DNA of 64,000 nt from Mucilaginibacter jinjuensis (GCF_028596025.1 NZ_CP117167.1:806001-870000), one strand, 5' to 3'. Counted from the first letter of the stretch, positions 1 to 9,797 are shown. Program-made: numbers and translations. Notes: a model not told the origin generated them from the sequence alone.

Positions 1-1602
1 GTTGAAATTGGCGACCGTAAATATACCCCGCAAGAGATCTCAGCTATGATTCTTCAAAAAATGAAGAAAACTGCTGAAGACTTTTTAGGACAAGAAGTTA
101 CTGAAGCGGTTATTACCGTACCGGCTTACTTTAATGATGCACAACGCCAGGCTACTAAAGAAGCCGGTGAAATTGCAGGCTTAACTGTAAAACGTATCAT
201 TAACGAACCTACTGCTGCTGCCCTTGCTTACGGCCTGGATAAAGCACACAAAGACATGAAAATTGTTGTGTTTGACTGCGGTGGTGGTACTCATGACGTT
301 TCTGTTTTAGAGTTAGGTGATGGCGTTTTCGAAGTGAAATCAACCGATGGTGATACTCACCTGGGTGGTGATGACTTTGACCAGGTTATTATTGACTGGT
401 TGGCAGACGAATTTAAAAGCGACGAAGGTATTGACCTGCGTAAAGACCCTATGGCTTTACAACGCTTAAAAGAAGCTGCTGAGAAAGCTAAAATCGAATT
501 ATCAAGCACTGCACAAAGCGAAATCAACCTGCCATACATTACTGCAGTTGATGGTATGCCTAAGCACTTGGTTAAATCTTTAAGCAAAGCTAAATTTGAG
601 CAACTGGCTGATAGCTTAATTAAACGTACTATTGAGCCTTGCCGTACTGCATTGAAAAATGCTGGTTACAGCACTTCAGATATCGATGAGATTATCCTGG
701 TTGGTGGTTCAACCCGTATCCCTGCTATTCAAGAGGCTGTTCAAAAATTCTTCGGTAAAGCGCCTTCAAAAGGTGTTAACCCTGATGAGGTTGTGGCCAT
801 CGGTGCTGCAATTCAAGGTGGTGTATTAACCGGCGAAGTTAAAGACGTGTTATTGTTAGACGTTACCCCACTTTCATTAGGTATCGAAACTATGGGTGGT
901 GTAATGACCCGCTTAATCGAATCTAACACTACTATCCCAAGCAAAAAATCTGAGACTTTCTCAACCGCGTCTGATAACCAGCCATCGGTAGAGATCCACA
1001 TTTTGCAAGGTGAGCGCCCTATGGCAGCACAAAACCGTACGCTTGGTCGCTTCCACCTGGATAGCATTCCGCCAGCGCCACGTGGTGTACCACAGGTAGA
1101 AGTTACCTTTGATATTGATGCTAACGGTATCCTGCACGTATCTGCTAAAGATAAAGCAACCGGTAAAGAGCAAAAAATCCGTATCGAAGCTTCATCTGGT
1201 TTAACTGATGCTGAGATCAAAAAGATGAAAGACGAAGCTGAAGCTAATGCTGATGCTGACAGAAAGGCAAAAGAAGAAGTTGAAAAACTGAACGGTGCCG
1301 ATGCTTTGATCTTCTCGACTGAGAAACAATTGAAAGAATATGGTGACAAAATACCTGCTGACAAAAAAGCACCTATCGAGTCATCTCTGGAAAAACTGAA
1401 ATCAGCTTTCTCTGCCAAAGATTTGGACGCTATCGAAGCTGCACAAACCGAGCTTAACGCTGCCTGGGCTACTGCATCTGAAGATATGTACAAAGCAACA
1501 GGTGATGCCGGTCAGGGTCAGCCTAACGCAGGCGGTCCGGAAGCAGGTGGCGCACAAGGCGGCGACACTGTAACCGATGTTGACTTTGAAGAAGTGAAAT
1601 AA
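1..1602 (+). CDS. dnaK: Molecular chaperone DnaK (Hsp70), 5'-truncated by window edge
   Basis: The frame is open from base 1, so roughly the first 105 residues, including the first phosphate loop, lie upstream; 533 residues are visible. Hsp70 signatures include [33 protein letters not shown], the [10 protein letters not shown] loop, the interdomain linker region [15 protein letters not shown] and an acidic Gly-rich tail ending DVDFEEVK. DnaK folds nascent and stress-damaged proteins in the cytosol in an ATP cycle driven by DnaJ and GrpE. The second phosphate loop reads DCGGGTHD where the commonest form is DLGGGTFD; this may be a lineage variant and need not impair function. A strong terminator follows directly. 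Confidence 0.98.
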   Translation, partial: VEIGDRKYTPQEISAMILQKMKKTAEDFLGQEVTEAVITVPAYFNDAQRQATKEAGEIAGLTVKRIINEPTAAALAYGLDKAHKDMKIVVFDCGGGTHDVSVLELGDGVFEVKSTDGDTHLGGDDFDQVIIDWLADEFKSDEGIDLRKDPMALQRLKEAAEKAKIELSSTAQSEINLPYITAVDGMPKHLVKSLSKAKFEQLADSLIKRTIEPCRTALKNAGYSTSDIDEIILVGGSTRIPAIQEAVQKFFGKAPSKGVNPDEVVAIGAAIQGGVLTGEVKDVLLLDVTPLSLGIETMGGVMTRLIESNTTIPSKKSETFSTASDNQPSVEIHILQGERPMAAQNRTLGRFHLDSIPPAPRGVPQVEVTFDIDANGILHVSAKDKATGKEQKIRIEASSGLTDAEIKKMKDEAEANADADRKAKEEVEKLNGADALIFSTEKQLKEYGDKIPADKKAPIESSLEKLKSAFSAKDLDAIEAAQTELNAAWATASEDMYKATGDAGQGQPNAGGPEAGGAQGGDTVTDVDFEEVK

Positions 1603-1620
1603 TTATAATAGTTTTTTTTG

Positions 1621-1656
1621 AAAAGGGCTCCCCGGTTTATCCGGGGAGCCCTTTTT
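1621..1656 (+). terminator. Rho-independent terminator of dnaK
   Basis: A 15-bp perfect stem (AAAAGGGCTCCCCGG with its complement) around the loop TTTAT, ending in a T run. It starts 19 bases after the dnaK stop. Confidence 0.93.
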
Positions 1657-1675
1657 GTTTGTATATGCTTGTCCA

Positions 1676-1776
1676 CCCGTCATGCTGAACTTGTTTCAGC
1701 ACCCCACAGGACAGGTCGCAGACTTTGCTGACGGTGGCTTAGCATGTGGGATCCCGAAACAAGTTCGGGACGACGG
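1676..1776. repeat. Intergenic palindromic repeat, family S (copy 1)
   Basis: The left part reads CGTCATGCTGAACTTGTTTC and the right part GGGATCCCGAAACAAGTTCG, forming an imperfect inverted repeat. A related copy lies at 5231-5352. It fills the gap between the dnaK terminator and the convergent TMEM175-like gene. Confidence 0.7.
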
Positions 1777-1783
1777 ATGGATA

Positions 1784-2497
1784 TTACGACGGATTCCCCG
1801 ATTCCTCTCCCTCCTCAACCACAACCTCTTCTTGCTTAACCTCCCGTAAATACTTCCGCTTATAAAACAAGCGCAGCAAAGCAAATACCGGCCATATTAA
1901 AATAGGGCTCATTTGAGCGTACATTCTGGATAACGGCCATATTAAAATGCCGAACAAAAATATGATCGGTATGGCAATGGTACGGGCCATAAATAGCTTC
2001 TTGAATATGATGGTAGGCTGATGTTCGACAATGCCGTTTTTAGGGTTGAAAACATATTTAATCAAGGCATAATTAGTGATGCCGGTTAATATGATGTTGA
2101 TGTTATAGAAGTAGTAAGGAACGTTGTAGCGCGTATTCTCGCTGTAATAGGCAGATGAAAAAGGCATCAACACTAATGTGAACAGGAAAAAGAAATTGAG
2201 CAAAATAAGCCTGTTGGTATAATGGTTAACAAAGCCAAAAGTACGATGATGACTACGCCAGTTTAATGCAATAACAAGGAAGCTGAGGAAGAAACCCCAA
2301 AACTTGGGTACTAACTCATAAAGCTGCTCGAGGATCTGATCTGGTGTAAAGCCCTTTAATATTTCGGGGGCTTTAATTTCTATTACCAGTAGCGTAATGG
2401 CGATAGCAAAAACAGCATCACTAAAAAGGATAATGCGGTCTATCTGGAAATCTTTGCGTTCGGGGTCGTGTTGTTCTAAAAAGTGTTCTTTGCTCAT
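1784..2497 (-). CDS. TMEM175/DUF1211-family potassium-channel-like membrane protein
   Basis: A 237-residue hydrophobic protein with about six membrane segments. The first helix begins at residue 21 with RIILFSDAVFAIAITLLVIE and carries the RxxxFSD signature of the TMEM175 family, whose studied bacterial members are K+-permeable channels. The length fits the short bacterial form, which has one six-helix repeat per chain. The C-terminus is Glu-rich and its stop codon abuts an intergenic repeat. Channel activity is inferred from family membership. The gene stands alone, convergent with dnaK. Confidence 0.85.
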   Translation of the reverse strand: MSKEHFLEQHDPERKDFQIDRIILFSDAVFAIAITLLVIEIKAPEILKGFTPDQILEQLYELVPKFWGFFLSFLVIALNWRSHHRTFGFVNHYTNRLILLNFFFLFTLVLMPFSSAYYSENTRYNVPYYFYNINIILTGITNYALIKYVFNPKNGIVEHQPTIIFKKLFMARTIAIPIIFLFGILIWPLSRMYAQMSPILIWPVFALLRLFYKRKYLREVKQEEVVVEEGEESGNPS

Positions 2498-2535
2498 AAA
2501 TTGTGAATAGGCTTAAAATAGGAAATCTGCTACAA

Positions 2536-2569
2536 ATAAAAAAGCATCCGTTTTGGGCGGATGCTTTTT
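2536..2569 (-). terminator. Terminator-like hairpin downstream of the GH31 gene
   Basis: AAAAAAGCATCCG and its complement flank a short loop; T runs on both strands allow either direction. It lies between repeat R1 and the start of the TMEM175-like gene, so it most likely ends transcription from the GH31 gene. Confidence 0.75.
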
Positions 2570-2607
2570 GAGTGTATTACTTCTGGTTTAGTATGGACAA
2601 ACATACA

Positions 2608-2705
2608 CGTCATTGCGAGGAACGAAGCAATCCCCGATTTACAGAGCAGCTCTGTATAGTTGAACTGCAAAGTCGGGGATTGCCACGCTATCGCTCGCAA
2701 TGACG
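2608..2705. repeat. Intergenic repeat family R (CGTCATTGCGAG...CTCGCAATGACG), copy R1
   Basis: About 98 bp bounded by CGTCATTGCGAG and its exact complement CTCGCAATGACG, with an inner block CAGAGCAGCTCTGTATAG. Nine further full or partial copies occur in the window (near 8010, 15155, 22508, 31086, 37471, 40851, 48709, 49079 and 50898), all intergenic. Confidence 0.9.
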
Positions 2706-2730
2706 TGTTGGTTGTGTACCTTACATGAAT

Positions 2731-5097
2731 TTAATAAGCAATAGTAATCACCTTACCACTATTCTCAAATTCAACAGCATCAGTACCGCTAACAGCATGA
2801 CCATTTACTTTGAAGTTTTTCATACGACCATTAAAGCCATGCAATACTAACTTGATGCGGCTGTATTTCGAAGTCATAGAACCTTCTGCTGCGCCAAACG
2901 TAATATGCGCATGATTTGGATCGAAACTGATTTCGCGTTTATGGTAAGTACCATGCTGATAATCATAAGATGAACCATCATCTTCGTAATAAACAAAATG
3001 GCTGGCCTCTTTTCCGTACCAAACGTTAATTTCTAAAATACCATCACCTTTTTCGTTGGTGTTTTGTATCACGTTTTGCATCGGGATAATGGCACCGCCT
3101 TTGGCAAATACAGGCAGATCATTTAATGGTGCATCAACAGTATAAGTATGACCGCCATCATAATGCTGGCTGCTGCTTACGCGATACCATTCGCCTTGCG
3201 GCAGGTAAACAGATACGGTATGCTCGGTACTGATAACCGGTGCAACCAGCAAGCCATCGCCAAACAGAAACTGGTTCTGATAGCTTGGATTATAAATCAT
3301 GGTATCCTGTGTATAGTTAATAGCCAGTGTACGGCTCACAGGAAGCCCTGTTTGATGCGATTGGTAGAAACTGGAGTATAGGTATGGAAGCAATTTATAA
3401 CGCTGCTCAATGTCTTTTTTAATGATCTTTTCGTTAACCTCTCCCCAACGCCATGGCTCGCGCATTTTGGTGCCCTGCATGGCGTGGTTACGGAACATTG
3501 GGGTATACACACCCAGCGAGTTCCAGCGTACCATCAGCTCTGGTGTAGGATCGCCGCTAAAGCCACCAATATCTACACCTACCAGGCTCATCCCGGTAAT
3601 ACCCAGGCTGTTTACCATGCGCTGACCTAACAGCATGTGAGCATCGTAAGCAGAGTTATCACCTGTCCACACGGCAGAGTAACGTTGTGTGCCCGAATAA
3701 GCCGCACGGGTTAATACGAACGGACGTTTATTGCCCAGAATCTTTTTAGTGCCCTCATAAGTAGCGCGGGCCATTTCCATGCCATAAACATTGCGCACTT
3801 CGGGGATATAATAATTGCCGAATTTAACCATCCAGGGGATGTTTTGTCCCCAGGCGGCAGGTTCGTTCATGTCGTTCCAGAAACCTTCAACACCGGGCTC
3901 GGTAAGAGCAGTGAAAGATGCTCCCCACCATTGGCGTACATCATCCCTGAAAAAGTCTGGGAAATGGCAGCGACCGGGCCAAACTTCGCCTACAAATTTT
4001 TCGCCGTTGGGGTATGTGGCAAAATAGTTTTTGGCTACGCCTTCATCGTATTGTTTATAACCGGGTTCAACTTTAATACCAGGGTCAACAATGGTAACCA
4101 ACCTAAAGCCCATTGATTTCAGTTTATCAATAAATGATTTCGGGTCGGGGAAGGTCTGGTGGTTCCAGGTGAAGATCTTGTAATGATCCATGTAATCAAT
4201 ATCACAATACATTACATCAGCCGGGATGTTATGGTCGCGGAAGGTTTTAGCAATATCCAGAATTTCCTGTGCGCTCATATAACTCCAGCGACATTGCTGG
4301 TAACCTAAAGTCCACAGTGGTGGCATTTCCATACGACCGGTAAGCCAGGTATAATCTTTAATAATATCGGCTACGTTTTGCGCACCGAAGAAATAATAGT
4401 TCATATCACCGGCATCGGCACCAAACCAACTCATTTGATGGTCTGTAGTGGCACCAAAATCGAAGTAGCTTTTGTGCGTATTGTCGAAGAACAAGCCGTA
4501 AGTAAGGCCGCTATGCATGCCCACAAAAAATGGGAAGGTTTCATATAGAGGGTCGCTTTTAGGGCCATGATCGGGTACGTCACTGTTCCAGTTAGTATAA
4601 GAACTACCGCGACGGTCTAAATCGCCGGTTTTTTCGCCCAGACCAATGAAGCGCTCGTCTTTATAAAGTTTGCGGTAGTTAACCACACGTGTGCCCTGCC
4701 AGTTAACGCCAAAACGGTTATCGTCCTGGCTTAACTCCTTGCCATCAGCAGTATAGAAATTAAAACGTAACGGCGATTTCTGAATACTCAGTTTTAAAGC
4801 TGAAGTGGTAACCTCAATATGGTCGCCGGTTTCTTTATAATCAATAGCATCGGCTGGTTTTTGAATCACCGCAAATGAGGTATCGGCCACGTCGGTGTTT
4901 TTGCTGATGTTAACACGGATAACGGTAGGGCTGTAAACCCAAACACGGGCAACGGCTTCTTTGGTTGTTATCACTAAAGCATTGGCTTGTTTGGCAGCGC
5001 TTTGGGTATTGCCTAAAATTTCGACCTGCATATGTTGTGCAAATAAGTTTGTATACGTAGTTAACAAAACAACGACTAAGAGCAAATATCGTTTCAT
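2731..5097 (-). CDS. Secreted alpha-glucosidase, glycoside hydrolase family 31
   Basis: A 788-residue protein with a signal peptide (MKRYLLLVVVLLTTYTNLFA), so periplasmic or cell surface. The GH31 core holds FWNDMNEP with nucleophile Asp about 409 and WTGDNSA with acid/base Asp about 480; an N-terminal beta-sandwich precedes the barrel and a C-terminal beta domain with the YYEDDGSSYDYQ motif (DUF5110 type) follows. It should release glucose from alpha-glucans or related alpha-glycosides. It is transcribed alone, from a -7 box with a LacI-type palindrome just upstream, which suggests control by sugar. The exact linkage specificity cannot be read from sequence; alpha-xylosidase is a less likely alternative. 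Confidence 0.93.
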   Translation of the reverse strand: MKRYLLLVVVLLTTYTNLFAQHMQVEILGNTQSAAKQANALVITTKEAVARVWVYSPTVIRVNISKNTDVADTSFAVIQKPADAIDYKETGDHIEVTTSALKLSIQKSPLRFNFYTADGKELSQDDNRFGVNWQGTRVVNYRKLYKDERFIGLGEKTGDLDRRGSSYTNWNSDVPDHGPKSDPLYETFPFFVGMHSGLTYGLFFDNTHKSYFDFGATTDHQMSWFGADAGDMNYYFFGAQNVADIIKDYTWLTGRMEMPPLWTLGYQQCRWSYMSAQEILDIAKTFRDHNIPADVMYCDIDYMDHYKIFTWNHQTFPDPKSFIDKLKSMGFRLVTIVDPGIKVEPGYKQYDEGVAKNYFATYPNGEKFVGEVWPGRCHFPDFFRDDVRQWWGASFTALTEPGVEGFWNDMNEPAAWGQNIPWMVKFGNYYIPEVRNVYGMEMARATYEGTKKILGNKRPFVLTRAAYSGTQRYSAVWTGDNSAYDAHMLLGQRMVNSLGITGMSLVGVDIGGFSGDPTPELMVRWNSLGVYTPMFRNHAMQGTKMREPWRWGEVNEKIIKKDIEQRYKLLPYLYSSFYQSHQTGLPVSRTLAINYTQDTMIYNPSYQNQFLFGDGLLVAPVISTEHTVSVYLPQGEWYRVSSSQHYDGGHTYTVDAPLNDLPVFAKGGAIIPMQNVIQNTNEKGDGILEINVWYGKEASHFVYYEDDGSSYDYQHGTYHKREISFDPNHAHITFGAAEGSMTSKYSRIKLVLHGFNGRMKNFKVNGHAVSGTDAVEFENSGKVITIAY

Positions 5098-5124
5098 CAG
5101 AAATTTAATAATTGGTTACAGAGC

Positions 5125-5155
5125 CAAATGTAAATAATTATCGGGAACGTTCCCG
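5125..5155 (-). promoter_or_regulatory. GH31 promoter with LacI-family-type operator
   Basis: On the minus strand a TACATTTG -7 box (5125-5132) lies about 28 bases before the GH31 ATG. Directly upstream is the perfect 14-bp palindrome CGGGAACGTTCCCG (5142-5155), with the central CG typical of LacI/GalR operators. It falls between the -7 box and the expected -33 region, a position suited to repression. The core GGAACGTTCC recurs at 54736-54745. No regulator gene is in the window. Confidence 0.7.
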
Positions 5156-5171
5156 GAAAATGTTTGAGATG

Positions 5172-5220
5172 GATATAAAATAAAAATCCCCGCCTTTGGG
5201 GCAGGGATTTTTATTTTATA
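5172..5220 (-). terminator. AT-flanked hairpin, terminator of the nucleotidyltransferase/M42 side
   Basis: An inverted repeat of ATAAAATAAAAATCCC with its complement, a GC-rich centre and T/A tails on both sides; it could act in both directions. It lies between the operator and repeat S2. Confidence 0.75.
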
Positions 5221-5230
5221 ATGTGAAACC

Positions 5231-5352
5231 ATCATCCCGTCCCGACTACCGTTGGGATCGGGATCCCAAGAACAGGTCTAAAACAATTAATGTTGTACAC
5301 CTTGCATGTGGGGTGCTGAAACAATCCCGATAGCTATCGGGACAGCATGACG
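5231..5352. repeat. Intergenic palindromic repeat, family S (copy 2)
   Basis: It begins CATCATCCCGTCCCGACTAC and ends TATCGGGACAGCATGACG; both halves contain GATCGGG/CCCGAT palindromic words. Related to 1676-1776. It is followed (5370-5406) by a short word-like tandem stretch built on CTTTTGTCC/CAATCC. Confidence 0.65.
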
Positions 5353-5408
5353 TATCGGATAAAGCGAATCTGTCTTTTATCTTTTGTCCTTCAATCCTTA
5401 GTCCAATA

Positions 5409-6308
5409 TTAACTCCAAAGATTAGCCGGGTAAGTGCCGTTAGCCACTAAATCGGCAATGCTTTTTTGAACGATTGGTTTATCTTCTTTATAAGTTACAC
5501 CAAACCATTTTGATGCAGTTGGGATAACTTTGAAAGAGGCCGTGCCGGTTTTAATCAGTTCATCGGCAACCAATGGGATAAAGAACTCCGCCTTAGGGTT
5601 TTCTTTGTTTTTCTCAACAAAACGTTGGAACATGGGTAAGCTTTGCTCAAAAACAGCAGGGGTAAAGCCCCAGAAGTTCATAGATACGCGGGTATCTGTA
5701 GGCAATTCGGTTTCAACGCCGCCTTCTTCAAACACAACACCGTCGCCTTTAAAGTATACTTGTGTACGCTCGTTAATTTCAACCATGTTACCTTCGTCGT
5801 TCACTTTGCAAACACCGCGGGATACTGAACCGTACTCAGATAAAGTTTTATCAATCTGGTAACCTACTAATGAATATTTATCGTCGGCAACTTCGCTGGT
5901 TAAGAACTGAGCCATTTTTTCAAATGCTTCGTAACCGTAATAGTCATCAGCATTAATAACGCAGAAAGGCTCTTTAACCTGGTTACGTGCAGATAATACA
6001 GCGTGGGCAGTTCCCCATGGTTTAGCACGTTCAACCTCGATATCAATACCAAAAGGTTTTAGATCATAGTTTTGGAAAACGTAATCTGTTTCAACCCTGC
6101 CTGCCAGTTTAGGCTCGAAAATAGCTTTAAAACTATCCAGAAATTCTTCGCGGATAATGAAGCTGATCTTACCAAAACCTGCTTTAATAGCGTCATGGAT
6201 AGAGTAATCAATAATGGTTTCGCCATTTGGGCCGAAGCCGTCAACTTGTTTCATGCTGCCATAACGGCTGGCCATCCCTGCGGCCAATATTAATAAAGTA
6301 GGTTTCAT
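5409..6308 (-). CDS. Sugar-phosphate nucleotidyltransferase family protein
   Basis: A 299-residue protein with the nucleotidyltransferase fold: N-terminal LLILAAGMASRYGSMKQ (nucleotide-binding GxxSRxGxxK-like loop, residues 5-21), FGPNGETIIDYSI, and the metal-binding motif INADDYYGYE near residue 120. Enzymes of this fold join a nucleoside triphosphate to a sugar or alcohol phosphate; the substrate cannot be assigned. No left-handed beta-helix acyltransferase tail is present, unlike GlmU. It lies 57 bases from the upstream M42 peptidase gene on the same strand and may be co-transcribed with it. Confidence 0.85.
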   Translation of the reverse strand: MKPTLLILAAGMASRYGSMKQVDGFGPNGETIIDYSIHDAIKAGFGKISFIIREEFLDSFKAIFEPKLAGRVETDYVFQNYDLKPFGIDIEVERAKPWGTAHAVLSARNQVKEPFCVINADDYYGYEAFEKMAQFLTSEVADDKYSLVGYQIDKTLSEYGSVSRGVCKVNDEGNMVEINERTQVYFKGDGVVFEEGGVETELPTDTRVSMNFWGFTPAVFEQSLPMFQRFVEKNKENPKAEFFIPLVADELIKTGTASFKVIPTASKWFGVTYKEDKPIVQKSIADLVANGTYPANLWS

Positions 6309-6365
6309 ATTTTTCTAAAGCTGTTATTAGATGATTGTATATACGGAAATTGAGAGTGTCTTGTT

Positions 6366-7484
6366 TTATTTAAAGTATTTAAAATCCTGACCGTTTTCGA
6401 TGGTTAACAGGGTTTCATAAATGAGGCGGATCACATTGTCCACGTCTTCTTTATGGATCATCTCAACCGTGGTGTGCATGTAGCGCAACGGTAAAGAGAT
6501 TAATGCTGATGGCACGCCATCATTAGAGTATGCAAAAGCATCGGTATCTGTACCTGTAGAACGTGATGATGCCTGGCGTTGGAACGGAATTTCTGCTTTC
6601 TGCGCAGTCTCAACCAATAACTTATTCAAATTATTTTGAACTGCGGGAGCATAAGATACTACCGGACCGCGGCCACACGCCAAATCGCCCTGAACAATTT
6701 TGTTGATCATCGGGGTTTGGGTATCATGCGTTACATCGGTAATAATAGCTACGTTTGGTTTAATGTGGTGGGCTATCATTTCGGCACCACGAAGGCCAAT
6801 TTCTTCCTGCACAGCATTTACAATGTAAAGGCCGAATGGCAGGGTTATGTTATTTTCTTTCAGTAAACGGGCAACTTCGGCAATCATAAAACCGCCGGCG
6901 CGGTTATCCAGGGCACGGCCAACATAGTAGCGGTCGTTTAAAACCATAAACTCATCCTCGTAAGTAATTACACAACCTACGTGGATGCCCAGTTTTTCAA
7001 CTTCCTCTTTCGAGGTAGCGCCGCAATCTAAAAAGATGTTTTTCAGGGTCGGGGCCTCTTCCTTCTCGCCGCCCAGACGGGTATGGATGGCTGGCCAGCC
7101 GAAAACAGCTTTAACCACATCGCCATTATCGGTATGGATGTTTACACGTTTCGATGGTGCAATCTGATGATCTGAACCGCCATTGCGGATCACGTAGATC
7201 AATCCATCACTGGTAATGTAATTTACAAACCACGAAATTTCATCGGCATGGGCTTCAATAACTACTTTGTAAGGAGCATCGGGGTTGATGATACCAACCG
7301 TAGTGCCATAGTTATCTACATAATGGGTATCGATATAAGGCTTAATATATTCGAGCCACATTTGCTGGCCTTTCCACTCAAAACCGGTAGGTGAGGGGTT
7401 ATTGATATATTTCGCTAAAAAGGATAAGGATTCTTCGGTAACAACAGCTACATGCTGTTTTTTATCATTTTGTTGTTCAGACAT
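6366..7484 (-). CDS. M42-family aminopeptidase (tetrahedral aminopeptidase/glutamyl aminopeptidase-like)
   Basis: A 372-residue cytosolic metallopeptidase. Expected ligands and catalytic residues are visible: His79 and Asp81 in EAHADE, bridging Asp193 in ALDNRAGG, Glu227/Glu228 in QEEIGLRG, Asp250 in ITDVTHD, and a late His in the region LRYMHTTVEMIH. M42 enzymes form dodecameric shells that trim peptides from the N-terminus using two zinc or cobalt ions. It lies upstream of the nucleotidyltransferase gene and may share its transcript. Confidence 0.93.
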   Translation of the reverse strand: MSEQQNDKKQHVAVVTEESLSFLAKYINNPSPTGFEWKGQQMWLEYIKPYIDTHYVDNYGTTVGIINPDAPYKVVIEAHADEISWFVNYITSDGLIYVIRNGGSDHQIAPSKRVNIHTDNGDVVKAVFGWPAIHTRLGGEKEEAPTLKNIFLDCGATSKEEVEKLGIHVGCVITYEDEFMVLNDRYYVGRALDNRAGGFMIAEVARLLKENNITLPFGLYIVNAVQEEIGLRGAEMIAHHIKPNVAIITDVTHDTQTPMINKIVQGDLACGRGPVVSYAPAVQNNLNKLLVETAQKAEIPFQRQASSRSTGTDTDAFAYSNDGVPSALISLPLRYMHTTVEMIHKEDVDNVIRLIYETLLTIENGQDFKYFK

Positions 7485-7591
7485 AAGTATTTCGTAAAAC
7501 GCGTTACTGCAAAAGCAGTTAACAAATATAATAAAGCAGTTTAAAGATAAGTAACGAAAGAAGCCTTAAAATGGTTGGAATCTCGTACTAA

Positions 7592-7996
7592 TTAAATTTC
7601 TTTTTCGAGTATTTCGAAATTGTAACCTTGGCGTTCGAAAAGCTCGCCGGTATGTTGGAACCCGGCTTTGATATAAAATTGAATAGCGGTATCGCGGGCA
7701 TTACACCAAATGCGCTTGCCACCTTCTGATTTGGCAAACGCTATCACATACTCCAATAACTCACGCCCGATTCCCTTGCCCTGGTAATCTTTCTGTACCG
7801 CAAACTTGCGAAACTGAAAGTCTGTCCCTTTCTGAAACAGGGATACTACAGCAATCAGCTTATTATCAATAAACCCACCGAAATGCCAGCCGTGATTATC
7901 CTCTTCCATTTCCATGTTAAACATGTACTCGCCGGGATAAAGCTCATCGCGGCGTAAACGCCAGGTAAGTTGTGGGGTTATTTGTTCGATGTCCAT
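7592..7996 (-). CDS. GNAT-family N-acetyltransferase
   Basis: A 134-residue single-domain protein. The acetyl-CoA pyrophosphate loop is QKDYQGKGIGRELLEYVI (Q/RxxGxG/A) near residue 70, followed by WCNARDTAIQFYIKAGFQ, the usual strand-helix close of the GNAT fold with the Phe/Tyr-rich end. The acceptor substrate is unknown. No clear partner is adjacent; repeat R2 begins just upstream. Confidence 0.9.
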   Translation of the reverse strand: MDIEQITPQLTWRLRRDELYPGEYMFNMEMEEDNHGWHFGGFIDNKLIAVVSLFQKGTDFQFRKFAVQKDYQGKGIGRELLEYVIAFAKSEGGKRIWCNARDTAIQFYIKAGFQHTGELFERQGYNFEILEKEI

Positions 7997-8009
7997 GGTA
8001 TAAAAAAAG

Positions 8010-8254
8010 CGTCATTGCGAGGTACGAAGCAATCCCCGACCTACAAAGGCAGTGCTATAATTATCGCCAGTCCGCTCATAGCCGCGGGGGCTTAGTCACT
8101 TTTGGCTTGATCCAAAAGTAACCAAAAAATCAAGACAGAAAAACGCTTCCACCCGCAGGCCAGCGCATGGCCCGCGTTTCTGTCGGGCCTCCGCTTCCTT
8201 TCACCTCTTTGATATGTAGTCTCGTTTCTTGTCTCTCGTTTCCTGCTTCTAAAC
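8010..8254. repeat. Repeat-filled gap: partial family R, then family X, then a word repeat
   Basis: Family R (truncated, from CGTCATTGCGAG at 8010) runs into family X, which carries CTTTTGGCTTGATCCAAAAG (8090-8109) and a GC-rich arm with AAACGC/GCGTTT words. The stretch 8217-8252 is a word-like tandem sequence of CTCGTTTCTTGTCTCTCG type. No gene is seen. Confidence 0.75.
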
Positions 8255-8255
8255 C

Positions 8256-9797
8256 TTACAACGGTATATTCCCATGCTTTTTCCTCGGCATGTTCACTAC
8301 TTTATTCTCCAGCATTTTAAACGCATGGATCAATTTCAGGCGGGTTTCAGATGGCTCAATTACCTCATCAATAAAGCCACGTTCGGCAGCGCGGTAAGGG
8401 TTGGCAAACTTGTCGGAGTAAAGTTGTTCCATTTCTTTCCACTTGGCTTCGGGGTCTGCGGCGGCGGTGATCTCTCTTTTAAAGATGATTTCGGCAGCGC
8501 CTTTGGCACCCATTACGGCAATCTCGGCAGATGGCCAGGCGTAATTGATATCGGCACCGATGTGTTTGGAGTTCATCACATCATAAGCACCACCATAAGC
8601 CTTGCGGGTAATTACCGTAACGCGCGGAACGGTAGCTTCACAAAAGGCATATAACAATTTAGCGCCATTGGTAATAATGGCATTCCACTCCTGATCTGTA
8701 CCCGGCAAAAATCCCGGTACATCTTCGAATACCAGCAGCGGAATATTAAAACTATCGCAAAAACGTACAAAACGTGCAGCTTTGGTTGATGAATGGCGAT
8801 CGAGCACACCGGCCAGGTAAGCTGGCTGATTGGCCACAATGCCGATACTTCTACCAGCCAAACGGGCAAAGCCCACTACAATATTGGCGGCAAAATCTTT
8901 ATGCACTTCCAGGAAAGTACCTTCATCAATCACCTCTTCAATTACCTCGCGGATGTCGTAAGGCTGCAATGAATTTTCGGGGATGATAGAATTAAGGGCC
9001 GGGCGTTTTTCATCGCGGCTTTCATAAGCTAAGGTGGGTGCTTTTTCTTCACAATTCTGCGGCATATAGCTCAACAGCTTTTTGATATGCTGAATAGCTT
9101 CGATCTCATTGGCACAAGCAAAATGTGTAACGCCCGATTTGGTGGCATGGGTATTGGCACCACCCAGTTCTTCGGAAGTTACCACTTCATGCGTAACCGT
9201 TTTAACCACATTTGGCCCGGTTACAAACATGTACGAAGTATGCTCAACCATCAAAATAAAATCGGTAATGGCAGGGGAGTATACCGCACCACCCGCGCAT
9301 GGGCCCATAATGGCCGAAAGCTGCGGGATAACACCGGATGCTTTGGTATTGCGGTAAAATATATCGGCATAGCCACCTAATGATACTACACCTTCCTGTA
9401 TCCGTGCACCGCCAGAATCATTTAAGCCGATAAACGGCACACCGTTTTGCATGGCCAGATCCATGATCTTGCAGATCTTTTCGGCATGCGTTTCGGATAG
9501 GGAGCCGCCGAAAATGGTAAAGTCTTGCGAGAAAACGTAAACCGGTCGGCCATTGATGGTGCCATAGCCCGTAACTACACCGTCGCCGGGATAGTTTTCT
9601 TTCTCCATCCCGAAATCGGTTGAGCGGTGAACCACCAGCATGCCAATTTCCTGGAACGAACCTTCGTCCATCAGAAAATGCAGGCGTTCGCGCGCAGTAA
9701 GTTTTCCTTTTTTATGCTGACTGGCTATACGCGCCTCGCCGCCGCCGGCCAGGGCTTGTTCGCGTTTCTTATTCAGGGTTTCTATCTTCTTATCCAC
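8256..9797 (-). CDS. Acyl-CoA carboxylase, carboxyltransferase (beta) subunit
   Basis: A 513-residue protein with the two crotonase-like halves of biotin-dependent carboxyltransferases: [20 protein letters not shown] with [12 protein letters not shown] in the N half and [19 protein letters not shown] with [15 protein letters not shown] in the C half. It moves a carboxyl group between biotin and an acyl-CoA, most likely propionyl-CoA (PccB) or as methylmalonyl-CoA decarboxylase alpha (MmdA). No biotin carboxylase or biotin-carrier gene is adjacent, so the partner is encoded elsewhere. The start codon is GTG; the next in-frame Met is about 40 residues in and would cut into the domain. Confidence 0.93.
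   Translation of the reverse strand: MDKKIETLNKKREQALAGGGEARIASQHKKGKLTARERLHFLMDEGSFQEIGMLVVHRSTDFGMEKENYPGDGVVTGYGTINGRPVYVFSQDFTIFGGSLSETHAEKICKIMDLAMQNGVPFIGLNDSGGARIQEGVVSLGGYADIFYRNTKASGVIPQLSAIMGPCAGGAVYSPAITDFILMVEHTSYMFVTGPNVVKTVTHEVVTSEELGGANTHATKSGVTHFACANEIEAIQHIKKLLSYMPQNCEEKAPTLAYESRDEKRPALNSIIPENSLQPYDIREVIEEVIDEGTFLEVHKDFAANIVVGFARLAGRSIGIVANQPAYLAGVLDRHSSTKAARFVRFCDSFNIPLLVFEDVPGFLPGTDQEWNAIITNGAKLLYAFCEATVPRVTVITRKAYGGAYDVMNSKHIGADINYAWPSAEIAVMGAKGAAEIIFKREITAAADPEAKWKEMEQLYSDKFANPYRAAERGFIDEVIEPSETRLKLIHAFKMLENKVVNMPRKKHGNIPL

Noticed and set aside
241..330. Loss of function in DnaK because of DCGGGTHD in place of DLGGGTFD
   Set aside because: The Gly-rich phosphate loop and Asp residues remain, all other motifs are intact, and the change may be usual in this lineage.
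813..1493. A 226-codon open frame on the minus strand inside dnaK
   Set aside because: It is the antisense shadow of a highly biased, conserved gene; the Ser/Ala-rich product has no domain features.
8167..8397. A plus-strand frame across family X and the 3' end of the carboxyltransferase gene
   Set aside because: It runs through repeat sequence and antisense of a clear gene.
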